Part shown: piece after piece, positions 1-8,744 of the stretch | How the letters are laid out: each line of letters opens with the position of its first letter | How positions within the stretch are numbered: the stretch's first letter is position 1 | Assembly (NCBI RefSeq): GCF_002072155.1 | Contig: NZ_BDIY01000016.1 | Location: forward strand, 28,681 to 92,680 | Reading direction: 5' to 3' | Source of the DNA: Roseovarius sp. A-2 | GTDB lineage: Bacteria > Pseudomonadota > Alphaproteobacteria > Rhodobacterales > Rhodobacteraceae | DNA: 64,000 nucleotides | Notes under the pieces: model-generated | Seen by the model: only the letters and a program-made list of their open reading frames with translations | The model's database searches: none | Told to the model about the DNA's origin: nothing | Position numbers and translations under genes: made by a program

Positions 1-236
1 TGTCAGCCCATCGGCCAGCCCTGCAATCGCCAAACCTGCCCCTTTCCTCTTTGCCCCCAAGATAGAGACCCGCCAGGAGGCTTGCTAGAGGCGATTTTTC
101 CCGGGCTTCCCACGCCGATGACACGCGGGCCGCATCTGGAGGTATGAGTATTTTCACCATAAAGAAGCCGCACGCCAGCGATGGTCAAGGCCGCGTTTCT
201 TGGCTAAGAGGGGCGAAAATGCCAAGGAGCGCCCAG

Positions 237-857
237 ATGGACGAGATCGCGCAGCCGCAAATCTATCTCATCACCCCGCCCGAGTTCGAGCTGGACACAT
301 TTCCCGAACGTCTGATGCAGGTGCTTGACACGCATCCGGTGGCCTGTGTGCGGCTAAGCCTTGCCAGTCACGACGAGGACCGCATCGCGCGCGCCGCCGA
401 TGCCTGCCGCGAGGTGACCCATGCCCGCGACATCGCCCTGGTGATCGAAAGCCATATCCTGATGGTCGAGCGTTTGGGGCTCGACGGGGTGCATCTGCTC
501 GACGGGCCACGCTCGGTGCGCGCCGCGCGCAAGGAACTGGGCGAAGAGGCCATCGTCGGCGCGTTCTGCGGCACATCGCGCCATGACGGGATGAGCGCGG
601 GCGAGGCGGGTGCCGATTACGTGAGCTTCGGCCCGGTCGGTGCCACGGCGCTTGGCGATGGCCGCCGCGCGGAGCGCGAGATTTTCGAATGGTGGTCCGA
701 GGTGATAGAGGTGCCGGTCGTGGCAGAGGGCGGGCTCGACTGCGAACAGGTAACCTCTTTCGCCCCTGTCAGCGATTTCCTGGCCTTCGGCGAAGAGATC
801 TGGCGCGAAGACGATCCCGCCGCAGCCCTGGGCCGGTTAATCGCCGCGATTGATTGA
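237..857 (+). CDS. Thiamine phosphate synthase-like protein (ThiE family)
   Basis: A 206-residue TIM-barrel protein that reads as ThiE/TenI-like. Visible family features are the opening strand 'IYLITPP', the 'GLDGVHLLDGP' strand, 'GADYVSFGPV' and a late 'VVAEGGL'. True ThiE couples hydroxymethylpyrimidine diphosphate and thiazole phosphate to thiamine phosphate in the cytoplasm; whether this copy is catalytic is unclear, because the classical 'HLGQ-D' segment is altered to 'HLLDG'. I chose ATG 237 because AAGGAG lies 8 nt upstream; an in-frame ATG at 219 with AGAGGGG before it is the alternative. No thi genes adjoin it and I see no TPP riboswitch upstream. It converges on the next small gene with 6 bp between stops. 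Confidence 0.7.
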   Translation: MDEIAQPQIYLITPPEFELDTFPERLMQVLDTHPVACVRLSLASHDEDRIARAADACREVTHARDIALVIESHILMVERLGLDGVHLLDGPRSVRAARKELGEEAIVGAFCGTSRHDGMSAGEAGADYVSFGPVGATALGDGRRAEREIFEWWSEVIEVPVVAEGGLDCEQVTSFAPVSDFLAFGEEIWREDDPAAALGRLIAAID

Positions 858-863
858 CCCGCC

Positions 864-1010
864 CTAGCCCTTGCGCTGCGGGTCTTTCGCGCCGCGCCGA
901 CCCTTGCCCATGCGTTTTCCCATGGCGTCCATGCCCGCATTCATACCCCGGCTCAGAAACCGGCGCATGACCATGCGGATCACCATGTTGATCATCTGAT
1001 TGGCGTTCAT
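864..1010 (-). CDS. Small basic Met-rich protein, 48 aa, unknown function
   Basis: A short frame of 48 codons plus stop. The product starts MNANQMINMVIRMVMRRF and ends in a Lys/Arg/Gly-rich tail (KRMGKGRRGAKDPQRKG). The first 20 residues could form an amphipathic or membrane-associated helix and the tail is strongly basic. A purine-rich GAGAGGAGAG stretch lies about 6 nt before the ATG, a good ribosome binding site, which is the main support for it being real. It is the last gene after scpB on the minus strand (105 bp away). The position and size recall small membrane proteins near scpB in relatives (for example TatA), but the sequence is not TatA. No function assigned. Confidence 0.6.
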   Translation of the reverse strand: MNANQMINMVIRMVMRRFLSRGMNAGMDAMGKRMGKGRRGAKDPQRKG

Positions 1011-1115
1011 GGCGCCTCTCCTCTCTCTGCCTCAGAGAGGCATATAACATGAAAACGTGCAGATTTCAGGGCAAAGCCGATAAAAATCAGCATGACGAGG
1101 AATCGGCCTCGCGCC

Positions 1116-1787
1116 TCAATCCTCGAACAGTTCGTTTTGCCCCGGTGCCGTCTCGCTCTCTTCGACGTCCCCACCTTCGCCCGGCTGCGGCATGGTCCCG
1201 GGCGGCGGGCGGTTCTCCAGCAACCCCGCCGCGCGCAATTCCTTCAGCCCCGGCAGATCGCGCGCGCTCTCCAGCCCGAAATGGTCAAGAAACTCCTGCG
1301 TCACCACGAACGTCACCGGGCGGCCCGGCGTCATCTTGCGCCGGCCGAAGCGAATCCATTCCATTTCAAGCAATTGATCGACCGTGCCCCGGCTGACGGA
1401 CACGCCCCGGATCTCTTCGATCTCGGCCCGCGTGACCGGCTGGTGATAGGCGATGATCGCCAGCGTCTCGATCGCCGCCCGGCTCAGCTTGCGGGTCTCG
1501 ACGGTCTCGCGGCTCATCAGATAGCCCAGATCGGGCGCGGTGCGCATGGCCCACGCATCGCCAACCTTTGCCACCCTGACGCCGCGCCCCTCGTAACGCT
1601 TGCGCAGATGCACCAGCGCCTCCGCCGGGTCGCAGCCATGCGGCATCCGTTCGGCCATGTCGCGGGTGCTGAGCGGCGCGGCGCTGGCAAAGAGCATCGC
1701 CTCGATCATCCGCTCCTGCTCGGCCATGGGCGGAGCCTCGAACAAGCCTTTTTCATTCTTTTCAACACCTTCCGACACGCTATTCAT
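1116..1787 (-). CDS. scpB: Segregation and condensation protein B
   Basis: The 223-residue product is the winged-helix ScpB subunit of the bacterial SMC-ScpAB condensin, which helps compact and segregate the chromosome. Recognisable stretches are 'MIEAMLFASAAPLS', 'AIETLAIIAYHQPVTRAEIE', 'GVSVSRGTVDQLLE' and 'GRPVTFVVTQEFLDHFGL', covering the two winged-helix domains, followed by an acidic tail ('EGGDVEESE') that ends in 'NELFED'. I chose the ATG at 1787, which overlaps the end of scpA by 8 bp; a much longer frame upstream inside scpA is low-complexity and not family-like. It is translationally coupled to scpA and nagZ. Confidence 0.93.
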   Translation of the reverse strand: MNSVSEGVEKNEKGLFEAPPMAEQERMIEAMLFASAAPLSTRDMAERMPHGCDPAEALVHLRKRYEGRGVRVAKVGDAWAMRTAPDLGYLMSRETVETRKLSRAAIETLAIIAYHQPVTRAEIEEIRGVSVSRGTVDQLLEMEWIRFGRRKMTPGRPVTFVVTQEFLDHFGLESARDLPGLKELRAAGLLENRPPPGTMPQPGEGGDVEESETAPGQNELFED

Positions 1788-2571
1788 CCCTGCGTCGAAG
1801 CTCGATCGGGGCAAAGGTCTCGGCCTGTCGCAGTTCCACCCGACCCTCCTTGACCAGTTCCAGAGAGGCGGCGAAGGTCGAGGCAGTGGCCGAACGGCGC
1901 CGCGCGGAATCGGTCGTGAATCCGTCCGGCAGGTAGCTGGAAATATCCGTCCACGTCCCGGCGAATCCAATCAGCCCGCGCATACGCTCCAACGCCTGTT
2001 CCATGGTGAAAATCGCATCGCGGTCCATGACATAGGGCCGGAATTCGTCACGCGTCCTGATCCGCGCATAGCCCTGCATCAGGTCGAGCAGCGTGGCACT
2101 GTAATGCACCTTGCGCCGCCGCATCACGTCCTCGGGGATACCGCGCGCGAAAAAATCGCGCCCGAGCCGGTCGCGCCCCATCAGCCGCGCCGCGCAATCG
2201 CGCATCGCTTGCAGCCGCTCGAGCTGAAACGCGAGATGCGCCGCCATCTCCTCACCCGACGGCCCGTCTTCCGCCGGATCGGGCGGCAACAGCAACCGCG
2301 ATTTGAGAAAGGCCAGCCAGGCCGCCATTACAAGATAATCTGCGGCCAGTTCCAGTCGCAACGCCTTGGCGCGCTCCACAAAGGCCAGATATTGCTGCGC
2401 CAGTTGCAGCACTGAAATCTTGCGCAGGTCCACTTTCTGCGTCCGGCTCAGTGTCAGCAGCAGGTCGAGCGGCCCCTCGAACCCGTCGACATCGACGATC
2501 AGCGCCTCGGCGGCCAGCCGGTCGGCCACCTTCATCACTGCCTCACCCTGATCGAAGTCGTCCTCAGCCAT
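1780..2571 (-). CDS. scpA: Segregation and condensation protein A
   Basis: The 263-residue kleisin ScpA bridges the SMC heads and binds ScpB. The N-terminal family signature is clear: 'VDGFEGPLDLLLTLSRTQKVDL' (split here as positions ~26-47), followed by 'YLVMAAWLAFLKSRLLLP'. The C-terminal SMC-binding winged helix is the segment with 'FAASLELVKEGRVELRQAETFAPI'. The ATG at 2571 overlaps the nagZ stop by 8 bp; a GTG at 2583 would add four residues. Order nagZ-scpA-scpB is a conserved alphaproteobacterial arrangement. Confidence 0.93.
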   Translation of the reverse strand: MAEDDFDQGEAVMKVADRLAAEALIVDVDGFEGPLDLLLTLSRTQKVDLRKISVLQLAQQYLAFVERAKALRLELAADYLVMAAWLAFLKSRLLLPPDPAEDGPSGEEMAAHLAFQLERLQAMRDCAARLMGRDRLGRDFFARGIPEDVMRRRKVHYSATLLDLMQGYARIRTRDEFRPYVMDRDAIFTMEQALERMRGLIGFAGTWTDISSYLPDGFTTDSARRRSATASTFAASLELVKEGRVELRQAETFAPIELRRRDE

Positions 2572-3592
2572 GCACGCGCCCACTCATCAGCGCGTCAAGC
2601 TGCGCCGAGAGGGCCAAAATGTCAACCGGATCGGGTGTCTTGCGCCATCTCAGCGCCTGCTCCGCCCGGCGCTGCGCGGCGTCAGACATCGCGCCCGCCG
2701 CCTCCGCCACCGCCTGCCGCTCGGCCAGCGTACCATTGCAATGCAGGATCACGTCACAACCCGCCGCAAGCGCCTTGCGGGACAGGTCGGGCAGCGTGCC
2801 CTGCAGTGCCTTCATCGAAATGTCGTCGGTCATGATCAGCCCGTCAAAGCCGATTTCCTCGCGGATCGCCCGCATCATCGGCACGGATAGCGTGGCGGGC
2901 AGGCCGTCGATGGCCGAATAAACCACATGCGCTGTCATCCCGAGCGGTAAATCGTTCAACAGATTAAATGGTTCGAAATCCGCGTCTTGCAGGTCACTCT
3001 TCAGAGCATCGACCACAGGCAGATCATGATGACTGTCGGCCTCGGCGCGGCCATGGCCGGGGATATGCTTGACCACCGGCAAGACCCCGCCATCCAATAA
3101 CCCGTCAGCCACCGCACGGCCAATCGCGCCAACCGTCTCCGCATCCTCGCCATAGCAGCGATTGCGCAAGAACGGATGCGTGCGCGGCCCGGCCACATCG
3201 ACCAGCGGCGCGCAATTGCTGTCGATCCCGAGCGCATGCAGTTCCGCCGCGATGATCCGGTAGCGCAGATACATAGCCCGGGCGGCCTCTGCCCCCGCCT
3301 GCGCCACCTGATCCAGCGGCGCGGGCCAGTCGCGCCACTGCGGCGCGCGCAGGCGCTGCACGCGCCCGCCCTCCTGATCTATGGTGATGATGGCGTCATG
3401 CCCCGCCGCCTCGCGCATCTCGGAACAGAGCGCGCGGACCTGATCAGGCGTGTCGATATTGCGCGCAAACAGGATGAACCCGAACGGGCGCATATCGCGA
3501 AAAAACGCCTTTTCCCCGGCACTCAGCCGCAGCCCCTCGGCATCCAGGATCGTCGCGCCATAGCGCGTCACCGGGTGACCACCGGAATGCAA
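2564..3592 (-). CDS. nagZ: Beta-N-acetylhexosaminidase (NagZ, GH3)
   Basis: A 342-residue cytoplasmic glycoside hydrolase family 3 enzyme that removes GlcNAc from anhydromuropeptides in cell-wall recycling. The diagnostic motif is 'KHIPGHGRAEADSHHDLP' (substrate-binding Lys-His and the catalytic-loop Asp-Ser-His), and the nucleophile lies in 'MTDDISMKAL'. 'ITIDQEGGRVQRL' is the family's early active-site strand. The length is normal for NagZ. The chosen ATG overlaps the end of the SPOR-protein gene by 25 bp. Loss of NagZ often alters beta-lactam induction in other bacteria; nothing here shows an ampR/ampC partner. Confidence 0.93.
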   Translation of the reverse strand: MHSGGHPVTRYGATILDAEGLRLSAGEKAFFRDMRPFGFILFARNIDTPDQVRALCSEMREAAGHDAIITIDQEGGRVQRLRAPQWRDWPAPLDQVAQAGAEAARAMYLRYRIIAAELHALGIDSNCAPLVDVAGPRTHPFLRNRCYGEDAETVGAIGRAVADGLLDGGVLPVVKHIPGHGRAEADSHHDLPVVDALKSDLQDADFEPFNLLNDLPLGMTAHVVYSAIDGLPATLSVPMMRAIREEIGFDGLIMTDDISMKALQGTLPDLSRKALAAGCDVILHCNGTLAERQAVAEAAGAMSDAAQRRAEQALRWRKTPDPVDILALSAQLDALMSGRVHG

Positions 3593-4491
3593 TCGGCGCG
3601 TTCCGCCACCAGCGCCGAGCAGAACCGCCGCGCCTCTCCCAGATCGGCAAAACCCATGGCGCGCAGGCGGTAAAAGGTGCGCCCCCCGCTCTCGGCCTTC
3701 TGGATCACGCGCCGCTTGTCCTCAAGGAAATCCTCGAACCGGGTCTTCAGCCGTCCCCATTCCTCGCGCGCGATCTCGGCGGATTCATACGCGCCAAGCT
3801 GCGCCAGCCGCGTACCCGCCGGGACCGTGGCAGCATCGACCTCCGCCGCCGCCGAGTCCGACCTGTCGACCGAAGCCGCCGCAACCGCGACCGCAACCGC
3901 CTGCGAGACGTCGGGCCGCAGACGCGGCCTGAGCGAGCGGCCGATGCCGCCTTTGACACGCGCCGGTTCCGGCTCTTGCGTGACGTTCTCGCCCGCTGCG
4001 GTCTCCTCCGGCTCCACAACCGGGGTCAGCGCGGCGGCGTCCGTCTCCAATGACGCCCGTTGCAGTGTCTCGGCCCCGTCATCGGGCGTGGCTTCCCCGG
4101 CTTCGGCATTCGGGCTCACCTCGGCCAGACCATTTGCCGAGGCGTTGGCGCGCGGCACGTCCTCGAGCGTGAGATCGAGCGGCGGCGGGGCCAGGATCAG
4201 GCGATCCGCAGGTGCAGCGGCGATGCCCTCGGCGGCCACGGCATTGACTGCCAGTCCCTGATGATCGGCGGCCTGCCCGCCTGGATCTTCGGGGGCGACG
4301 CGCATCGGCCCCTCGACAGCGCGCACCACCGGCACACCCGACACGTCGCGCATGATCAGCTTGTAGCCCCACACGCCCACGCCTGCGACGAGGGCCAGCG
4401 ACAGGACCGCGCCGGTGATATTGGTAAGTGTTCCAAGCGCCGCCACGCGGGTCTGCGCGGCCTCGCCCCCTGCATCGTGCATATCAGCCAT
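3568..4491 (-). CDS. SPOR-domain membrane protein
   Basis: 307 residues. A short cytoplasmic N-terminus is followed by one transmembrane helix ('ITGAVLSLALVAGVGVWGY', about residues 24-43), a long acidic Ala/Glu/Pro-rich linker that should be disordered, and a C-terminal SPOR domain (about 230-305; 'RLAQLGAYESAEIAREEWGR', then 'FYRLRAMGFADLGEARRFC'). SPOR domains bind denuded peptidoglycan glycans at the division site, so a septal envelope role is likely. It sits between argS (82 bp upstream) and nagZ (overlapping), the usual position in Rhodobacteraceae. Confidence 0.85.
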   Translation of the reverse strand: MADMHDAGGEAAQTRVAALGTLTNITGAVLSLALVAGVGVWGYKLIMRDVSGVPVVRAVEGPMRVAPEDPGGQAADHQGLAVNAVAAEGIAAAPADRLILAPPPLDLTLEDVPRANASANGLAEVSPNAEAGEATPDDGAETLQRASLETDAAALTPVVEPEETAAGENVTQEPEPARVKGGIGRSLRPRLRPDVSQAVAVAVAAASVDRSDSAAAEVDAATVPAGTRLAQLGAYESAEIAREEWGRLKTRFEDFLEDKRRVIQKAESGGRTFYRLRAMGFADLGEARRFCSALVAERADCIPVVTR

Positions 4492-4573
4492 GCTCTGCCT
4501 CTTGCCTCACCGGCGATACATGGCCGCCGGGGATTGATTATACTGCCTCATCCCCGGCCTGATGTCGGATCGC

Positions 4574-6319
4574 TTAACGCATCTCTTCCGCCGGAGTTAC
4601 GCCCAAGATACCAAGACCTGCGCAAATAACAACGGTTACGGCGCGCACAAGGGCGATTTTCGCCTGCGACGTGGCCGGATCACCCTCTTGCAGAAAGCGC
4701 AGCGCCGGCTCGTCATGGCCGCGATTCCACAACCCGTGCAGGTCAGAGGCCAGATCGTAGAGATAGAACGCCACCCGGTGCGGCTCGTTCGAGCGGCCCG
4801 CGATCTCGACAAGGCGCGGCCATTCGGCCACCTTCTTGGCGACCGCGATCTCGGCCTCATGGGTCAGCCCCGACAGATCCGCCGCCGCCAGCGTGGCATC
4901 GTCGACCGCGATACCCGCCTCACGCGCCTTGCGCAGCACCGAATTCACCCGCGCATTGGCGTATTGCACGTAGAAGACCGGGTTGTCCTTGGATTGCTCC
5001 AGCACCTTGTCAAAGTCGAAATCCAGGGGCGCATCGTTCTTGCGCGTCAGCATGACAAAGCGGGTCACATCCGCGCCGACCTGATCGACCACGTCGCGCA
5101 GCGTCACGAAGGTGCCCGCGCGCTTTGACATCTTGAACGGCTCACCATTCTTGTAGAGCTTGACCAGTTGACACAGCTTGATATCGACCGGCACCCGGCC
5201 CTCCGACAGCGCCGACACCGCGGCCTTCATCCGTTTGACGTAACCGCCATGATCTGCGCCGAACACGTCGATCAAGAGGTCGAACCCCCGGCTGATCTTG
5301 TCATAGTGATAGGCGATGTCGGGCGCGAAATAGGTCCAGCCACCGTCCGATTTCATGATCGGGCGATCCACATCATCGCCATGCTCGGTCGATTTGAACA
5401 GCGTCTGCTCGCGCGGCTCCCAATCCTCGGGCATCTTGCCCTTGGGCGGCTCCAGCACACCGCGATAGATCAGGTTCTTGCCCCGCAGATCCTCGATCGC
5501 CGCCTCGATCAGCCCGGTGCCATAGAGCGATTTCTCCGAAAAGAACACGTCCATCTCGACGCCGAGAGATTTGAGGTCGTCGCGGATGAGATCCATCATC
5601 GCCCCGGTCGAAAAATCGCGGATCTCCTCCAGCCAGACCTCTTCGGGCTGACCGACATAGGCATCATTCACCTTGTCCTTGAGCGCGCGACCGACATCGA
5701 TCAGATAATCGCCCGGATAGGTGCCATCGGCAAAGGCCACCTCCTGCCCATGCGCCTCCAGATAGCGCAGATAGACCGAGCGTGCGAGCACATCGACCTG
5801 CGCGCCGCCATCGTTGATGTAATATTCGCGCGTGACCTCATAGCCGTTGAAATCCAGCAGGCTCGCCAGCGCATCGCCAAAGACCGCCCCCCGCGTATGG
5901 CCCACATGCAGCGGCCCGGTGGGGTTGGCCGAGACATATTCGACATTGACGCGACGGCCCTGCCCCATGTTCGAGCGCCCGAAATCCGGCCCCGTCTCCA
6001 GCACGTTCCGCAACACGCCATGCCACAGCACCGGCGCGAGCCGCAGGTTGAGAAACCCCGGCCCCGCCACCTCGGCCACGGCGACGCGGTCGTCCTCGGC
6101 CAGCAGGTCCGCCAGTGTCGCGGCGATGTCGCGCGGCTTCAGCCCGGCAGGTTTGGCCAGCACCATCGCGGCGTTCGTGGCCATATCGCCATGTGCGGGA
6201 TCGCGCGGCGGCTCCACCGTGACATTCCCCATGTCGAGCCCCTCGGGCAATTGCCCCGCCGTCTGCATCCGGGCCAGAGCGTCCAGCACGAGACTGCGGA
6301 TGTCGGTAAAGAGATTCAT
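4574..6319 (-). CDS. argS: Arginyl-tRNA synthetase
   Basis: A 581-residue class I aminoacyl-tRNA synthetase that charges tRNA-Arg. Visible features are the N-terminal Add-1 domain, the HIGH-equivalent in '[18 protein letters not shown]', '[12 protein letters not shown]', the '[10 protein letters not shown]' KMSKS-like loop, and the C-terminal anticodon-binding DALR domain ending in '[10 protein letters not shown]'. The start at 6319 (MNLFTDIRS) has AGGAAGGG close upstream; the longer frame is not family-like. It heads the run argS - SPOR - nagZ - scpA - scpB on the minus strand. Confidence 0.97.
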   Translation of the reverse strand: MNLFTDIRSLVLDALARMQTAGQLPEGLDMGNVTVEPPRDPAHGDMATNAAMVLAKPAGLKPRDIAATLADLLAEDDRVAVAEVAGPGFLNLRLAPVLWHGVLRNVLETGPDFGRSNMGQGRRVNVEYVSANPTGPLHVGHTRGAVFGDALASLLDFNGYEVTREYYINDGGAQVDVLARSVYLRYLEAHGQEVAFADGTYPGDYLIDVGRALKDKVNDAYVGQPEEVWLEEIRDFSTGAMMDLIRDDLKSLGVEMDVFFSEKSLYGTGLIEAAIEDLRGKNLIYRGVLEPPKGKMPEDWEPREQTLFKSTEHGDDVDRPIMKSDGGWTYFAPDIAYHYDKISRGFDLLIDVFGADHGGYVKRMKAAVSALSEGRVPVDIKLCQLVKLYKNGEPFKMSKRAGTFVTLRDVVDQVGADVTRFVMLTRKNDAPLDFDFDKVLEQSKDNPVFYVQYANARVNSVLRKAREAGIAVDDATLAAADLSGLTHEAEIAVAKKVAEWPRLVEIAGRSNEPHRVAFYLYDLASDLHGLWNRGHDEPALRFLQEGDPATSQAKIALVRAVTVVICAGLGILGVTPAEEMR

Positions 6320-6376
6320 GGCACGCCCTTCCTGCTGCGATGCGCGCCGGTTTACCACCGCCAGCCCCCGCGTCAA

Positions 6377-6997
6377 TCATTCAGGGCCCAGATGCAGGAC
6401 CGATCCGCAGGGCCCGGCCCTGGTCCCCGCCGCCAGCATCTCGACCGCGGGCCAGAGCCGCATGCCGCAGGACCGTTCCGCACCTACAGGTGCCAACCGC
6501 AGCGCATTGACCATCACGCGGATGCCGAATTCCTCCTGCATGTGGCCTGCAAGCGCGCACAGCCCGGCATCATAGGCCAGATCCTCTGCACCCGCCCCCG
6601 CCCCGGGCGCGCGAAAGACCACGATCACGCGCCCCGCCCCGGCCCCCAGCCCGGGCAGAAGCGCCCGGCTCAGCGCCGGGATTGCCGCGATCGCCGCCCC
6701 CGGGCGGCGCGGCGCACGCAGGGGCTGAAGGTGCAGCAGAAGATCTAGCGGCGTCGTGCCCCAGACCGCACCGAGGCGCGCGCAGTGCTCGGGCCGCAGC
6801 GCGTCGAGGGCCAGCGTCTCGATACGGTCGGACCGCGCCCGCGCCACCGCCCGCGCCCGGTTGGCATCCCGTTCCAGAGCGACGACACGTGCCCCGGCCT
6901 GCGCACAGGCATGCGCAAGGCACCGGCCCGCATCGCAGCCCGCAGCCGCGATCATCACCGTCCTGTCCGACAGCGCCGCATCCACATGAAAACCCAC
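6377..6997 (-). CDS. Degenerate SDR-like Rossmann protein
   Basis: About 206 residues from a GTG at 6997; a GTG at 6985 or a TTG at 7051 are alternatives and none has a strong ribosome binding site. The product resembles a short-chain dehydrogenase/reductase: a first strand and glycine turn 'MIAAAGCDAGRC', then 'ARVVALERDANRARAVA'. The catalytic Tyr-x-x-x-Lys is not in its usual place (the region reads 'DLAYDAGLCALAGHMQEEFG', with Tyr but no Lys four residues on). It may be a non-catalytic SDR homologue. It lies between dgt and argS in the same direction. Composition is extremely Ala/Arg/Gly-rich. Function unknown. Confidence 0.55.
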   Translation of the reverse strand: MGFHVDAALSDRTVMIAAAGCDAGRCLAHACAQAGARVVALERDANRARAVARARSDRIETLALDALRPEHCARLGAVWGTTPLDLLLHLQPLRAPRRPGAAIAAIPALSRALLPGLGAGAGRVIVVFRAPGAGAGAEDLAYDAGLCALAGHMQEEFGIRVMVNALRLAPVGAERSCGMRLWPAVEMLAAGTRAGPCGSVLHLGPE

Positions 6998-7145
6998 CCG
7001 ATCGTTACGTGCCCCGGCAAAAGGGGTATCATCACGCCGTTCGCGGGGCAACGCGGTGATGGCCCTGCGCCCCGCAGAGATTCTGCTCTAGCTCAGGGAC
7101 GCGCGCCGCGGGCACGTCACCGATCTGCGGTGCAAGCGCCATCGC

Positions 7146-8315
7146 TCACAGGCCTTGGGGTGTCTCCGGGTTGGGATTGCCGCCGATCAGCCGTGCATGG
7201 CTTTGCAGGGCGAAACGGTCGGTCATTCCGGCGATGTAATCGCTCACCAGTCGCGCCAGCGCGGTGCGGTCGGCCGCCTGCGCCACGTCACTGCGCCATT
7301 CCTCGGGCAGATATTCGGGCGCATCGAGGTAAAACGGAAAGAGGTCGCTGACCACCTCATGCACCATGGCGCGCATCTCGTTGACTTTCGGCGCGCGATA
7401 CATGCGGGTGAACAGAAATCGCCGGATCGCTTGCAGATCCTGCCACAGCGCGGGCGAAAAGCGGATCACCGGCGCATCCAGATGGCGCACCTCCTCCACG
7501 CTTTCGGGCCGCAACTCCTCCAGCGTGGCGCGCGAGCCGTTGATCACATCACCCACCATCACGCCGAAGACCCGGCGCAACGCCTCATGCCTGCGGCGTT
7601 TTCCATCCAGCCCGGGGTGCAGCCGGTCCACCTCGGAGAAGCAGTCTCCCACGATGGGAAGCACCGCGATCTCGTCATCGCTGAACAACCCCGCGCGCAG
7701 CCCGTCATGCAGATCGTGATTGTTATAGGCGATGTCATCGGCCAATGCGGCCACCTGCGCCTCGGCCCCCGAATGGGTGGCAAGCTCCAGATCGTGGCGC
7801 GCGTTGTAATCGGACAGAGCGTAGGGCAGCGCGCCGGTGACCGGGCCGTTATGTTTGGCGATGCCCTCCAGCGTCTCCCATGTCAGGTTGAGCCCGTCGA
7901 AGGCCGCGTAATGGCGTTCCAGAAAGGTCACGATGCGCAGCGCTTGCGCGTTATGATCAAACCCGCCATAGGGCGCCATCAGCGCCGCCAGCGTGTCTTC
8001 GCCCGCGTGCCCGAACGGCGTGTGGCCCAGATCATGCGCCAGCGCCACCGCCTCGGTCAGCTCTGCATTCAGGCCGAGCGCGCCCGAGATCGTCCGCGCG
8101 ACCTGTGCCACCTCGATGGAATGCGTGAGCCGCGTGCGATAGTAATCCCCCTCATGGGCGACAAAGACCTGCGTTTTGTGCTTGAGTCGGCGAAAGGCAC
8201 TGGAATGGATGATCCGGTCGCGGTCGCGCTGAAAGGCCGAGCGGAACGCGCTTTCCTCTTCGGGCACGCGGCGGCCCCTGCTGCGCGCGGGATCGGTGGC
8301 ATAGGGGGCCGTCAT
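7146..8315 (-). CDS. dgt: Deoxyguanosinetriphosphate triphosphohydrolase-like protein
   Basis: 389-residue HD-superfamily dNTPase, type 2 Dgt-like, expected to hydrolyse dNTPs to deoxynucleoside and triphosphate. The metal-binding HD signature is present: 'TRLTHSIEVAQVAR' (first His), 'ALAHDLGHTPFGHAGE' (His-Asp) and a later 'ALADDIAYNNHDLHDGL' (Asp). The N-terminal 'FRRLKHKTQVF' is typical of the family. It is divergent from erpA, with 105 bp between starts that contain a spaced direct repeat (8368-8387). Confidence 0.9.
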   Translation of the reverse strand: MTAPYATDPARSRGRRVPEEESAFRSAFQRDRDRIIHSSAFRRLKHKTQVFVAHEGDYYRTRLTHSIEVAQVARTISGALGLNAELTEAVALAHDLGHTPFGHAGEDTLAALMAPYGGFDHNAQALRIVTFLERHYAAFDGLNLTWETLEGIAKHNGPVTGALPYALSDYNARHDLELATHSGAEAQVAALADDIAYNNHDLHDGLRAGLFSDDEIAVLPIVGDCFSEVDRLHPGLDGKRRRHEALRRVFGVMVGDVINGSRATLEELRPESVEEVRHLDAPVIRFSPALWQDLQAIRRFLFTRMYRAPKVNEMRAMVHEVVSDLFPFYLDAPEYLPEEWRSDVAQAADRTALARLVSDYIAGMTDRFALQSHARLIGGNPNPETPQGL

Positions 8316-8367
8316 GCTGCATGTCCTTGTCGCCTGTTGCCTCGGCCTCTATATTACAGATGCAATA

Positions 8368-8387
8368 CCGACGTTAAACCGACGTTA
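8368..8387. promoter_or_regulatory. Tandem 9-bp repeat in the dgt/erpA divergent promoter
   Basis: CCGACGTTA occurs at 8368-8376 and again at 8379-8387, an 11-bp period close to one helical turn. It lies between the divergent starts of dgt (8315) and the Fe-S carrier gene (8421). Such phased repeats often mark a regulator's binding site, but no regulator is identifiable from the sequence alone. Confidence 0.35.
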
Positions 8388-8420
8388 TACAGTCCACGAA
8401 AATCCCCGGAGTGCCCCGCC

Positions 8421-8744
8421 ATGCAATTGCCCCCCAAGGTCACCCCCCGCGCCTTTGCGCGTCTGGCAGAGATCGGAGCAGGCGAACAGAATCAGGCCCT
8501 GCGCATCGCGGTCGAGGGTGGCGGCTGTTCCGGTTTTCAATACGACATCAAGCTCGACGCGCCCGCCGAGGATGACATCGTGCTCGAGGGTCAGGGACAG
8601 AAGGTGGTCGTCGACAGCGTCTCGCTGCCCTTTCTCGAGGGCGCGACAATCGACTTCAGCGAAGAGCTGATCGGCGCGCGTTTCGTGATCGACAATCCCA
8701 ATGCCAGCTCGTCCTGCGGCTGCGGCACGTCCTTCTCGATGTGA
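8421..8744 (+). CDS. erpA: A-type iron-sulfur cluster carrier (ErpA/IscA family)
   Basis: A 107-residue HesB/IscA-type protein that delivers Fe-S clusters to apo-enzymes. The three conserved cysteines are present: one in 'GGGCSGFQY' and two in the C-terminal 'SSSCGCGTSFSM'. Length and fold pattern are normal. ErpA versus IscA cannot be settled by motif alone; the position next to dgt and xthA is where Rhodobacteraceae genomes carry the gene usually called erpA. The last 154 bp are also read on the opposite strand by the Hint-protein gene. Confidence 0.8.
   Translation: MQLPPKVTPRAFARLAEIGAGEQNQALRIAVEGGGCSGFQYDIKLDAPAEDDIVLEGQGQKVVVDSVSLPFLEGATIDFSEELIGARFVIDNPNASSSCGCGTSFSM

Noticed and set aside
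1..33. Possible start of a minus-strand gene at a TTG (positions 31-33) reading off the left edge, with an AGAGGAAAGG stretch upstream.
   Set aside because: Only 11 codons are visible and the start would be TTG; not enough to support a gene.
60..236. TPP riboswitch in front of the ThiE-like gene.
   Set aside because: No CTGAGA...ACCTGA-type conserved core could be found in the upstream sequence.
5168..6748. A 526-codon plus-strand frame opposite argS.
   Set aside because: Shadow frame; argS motifs on the minus strand are complete.
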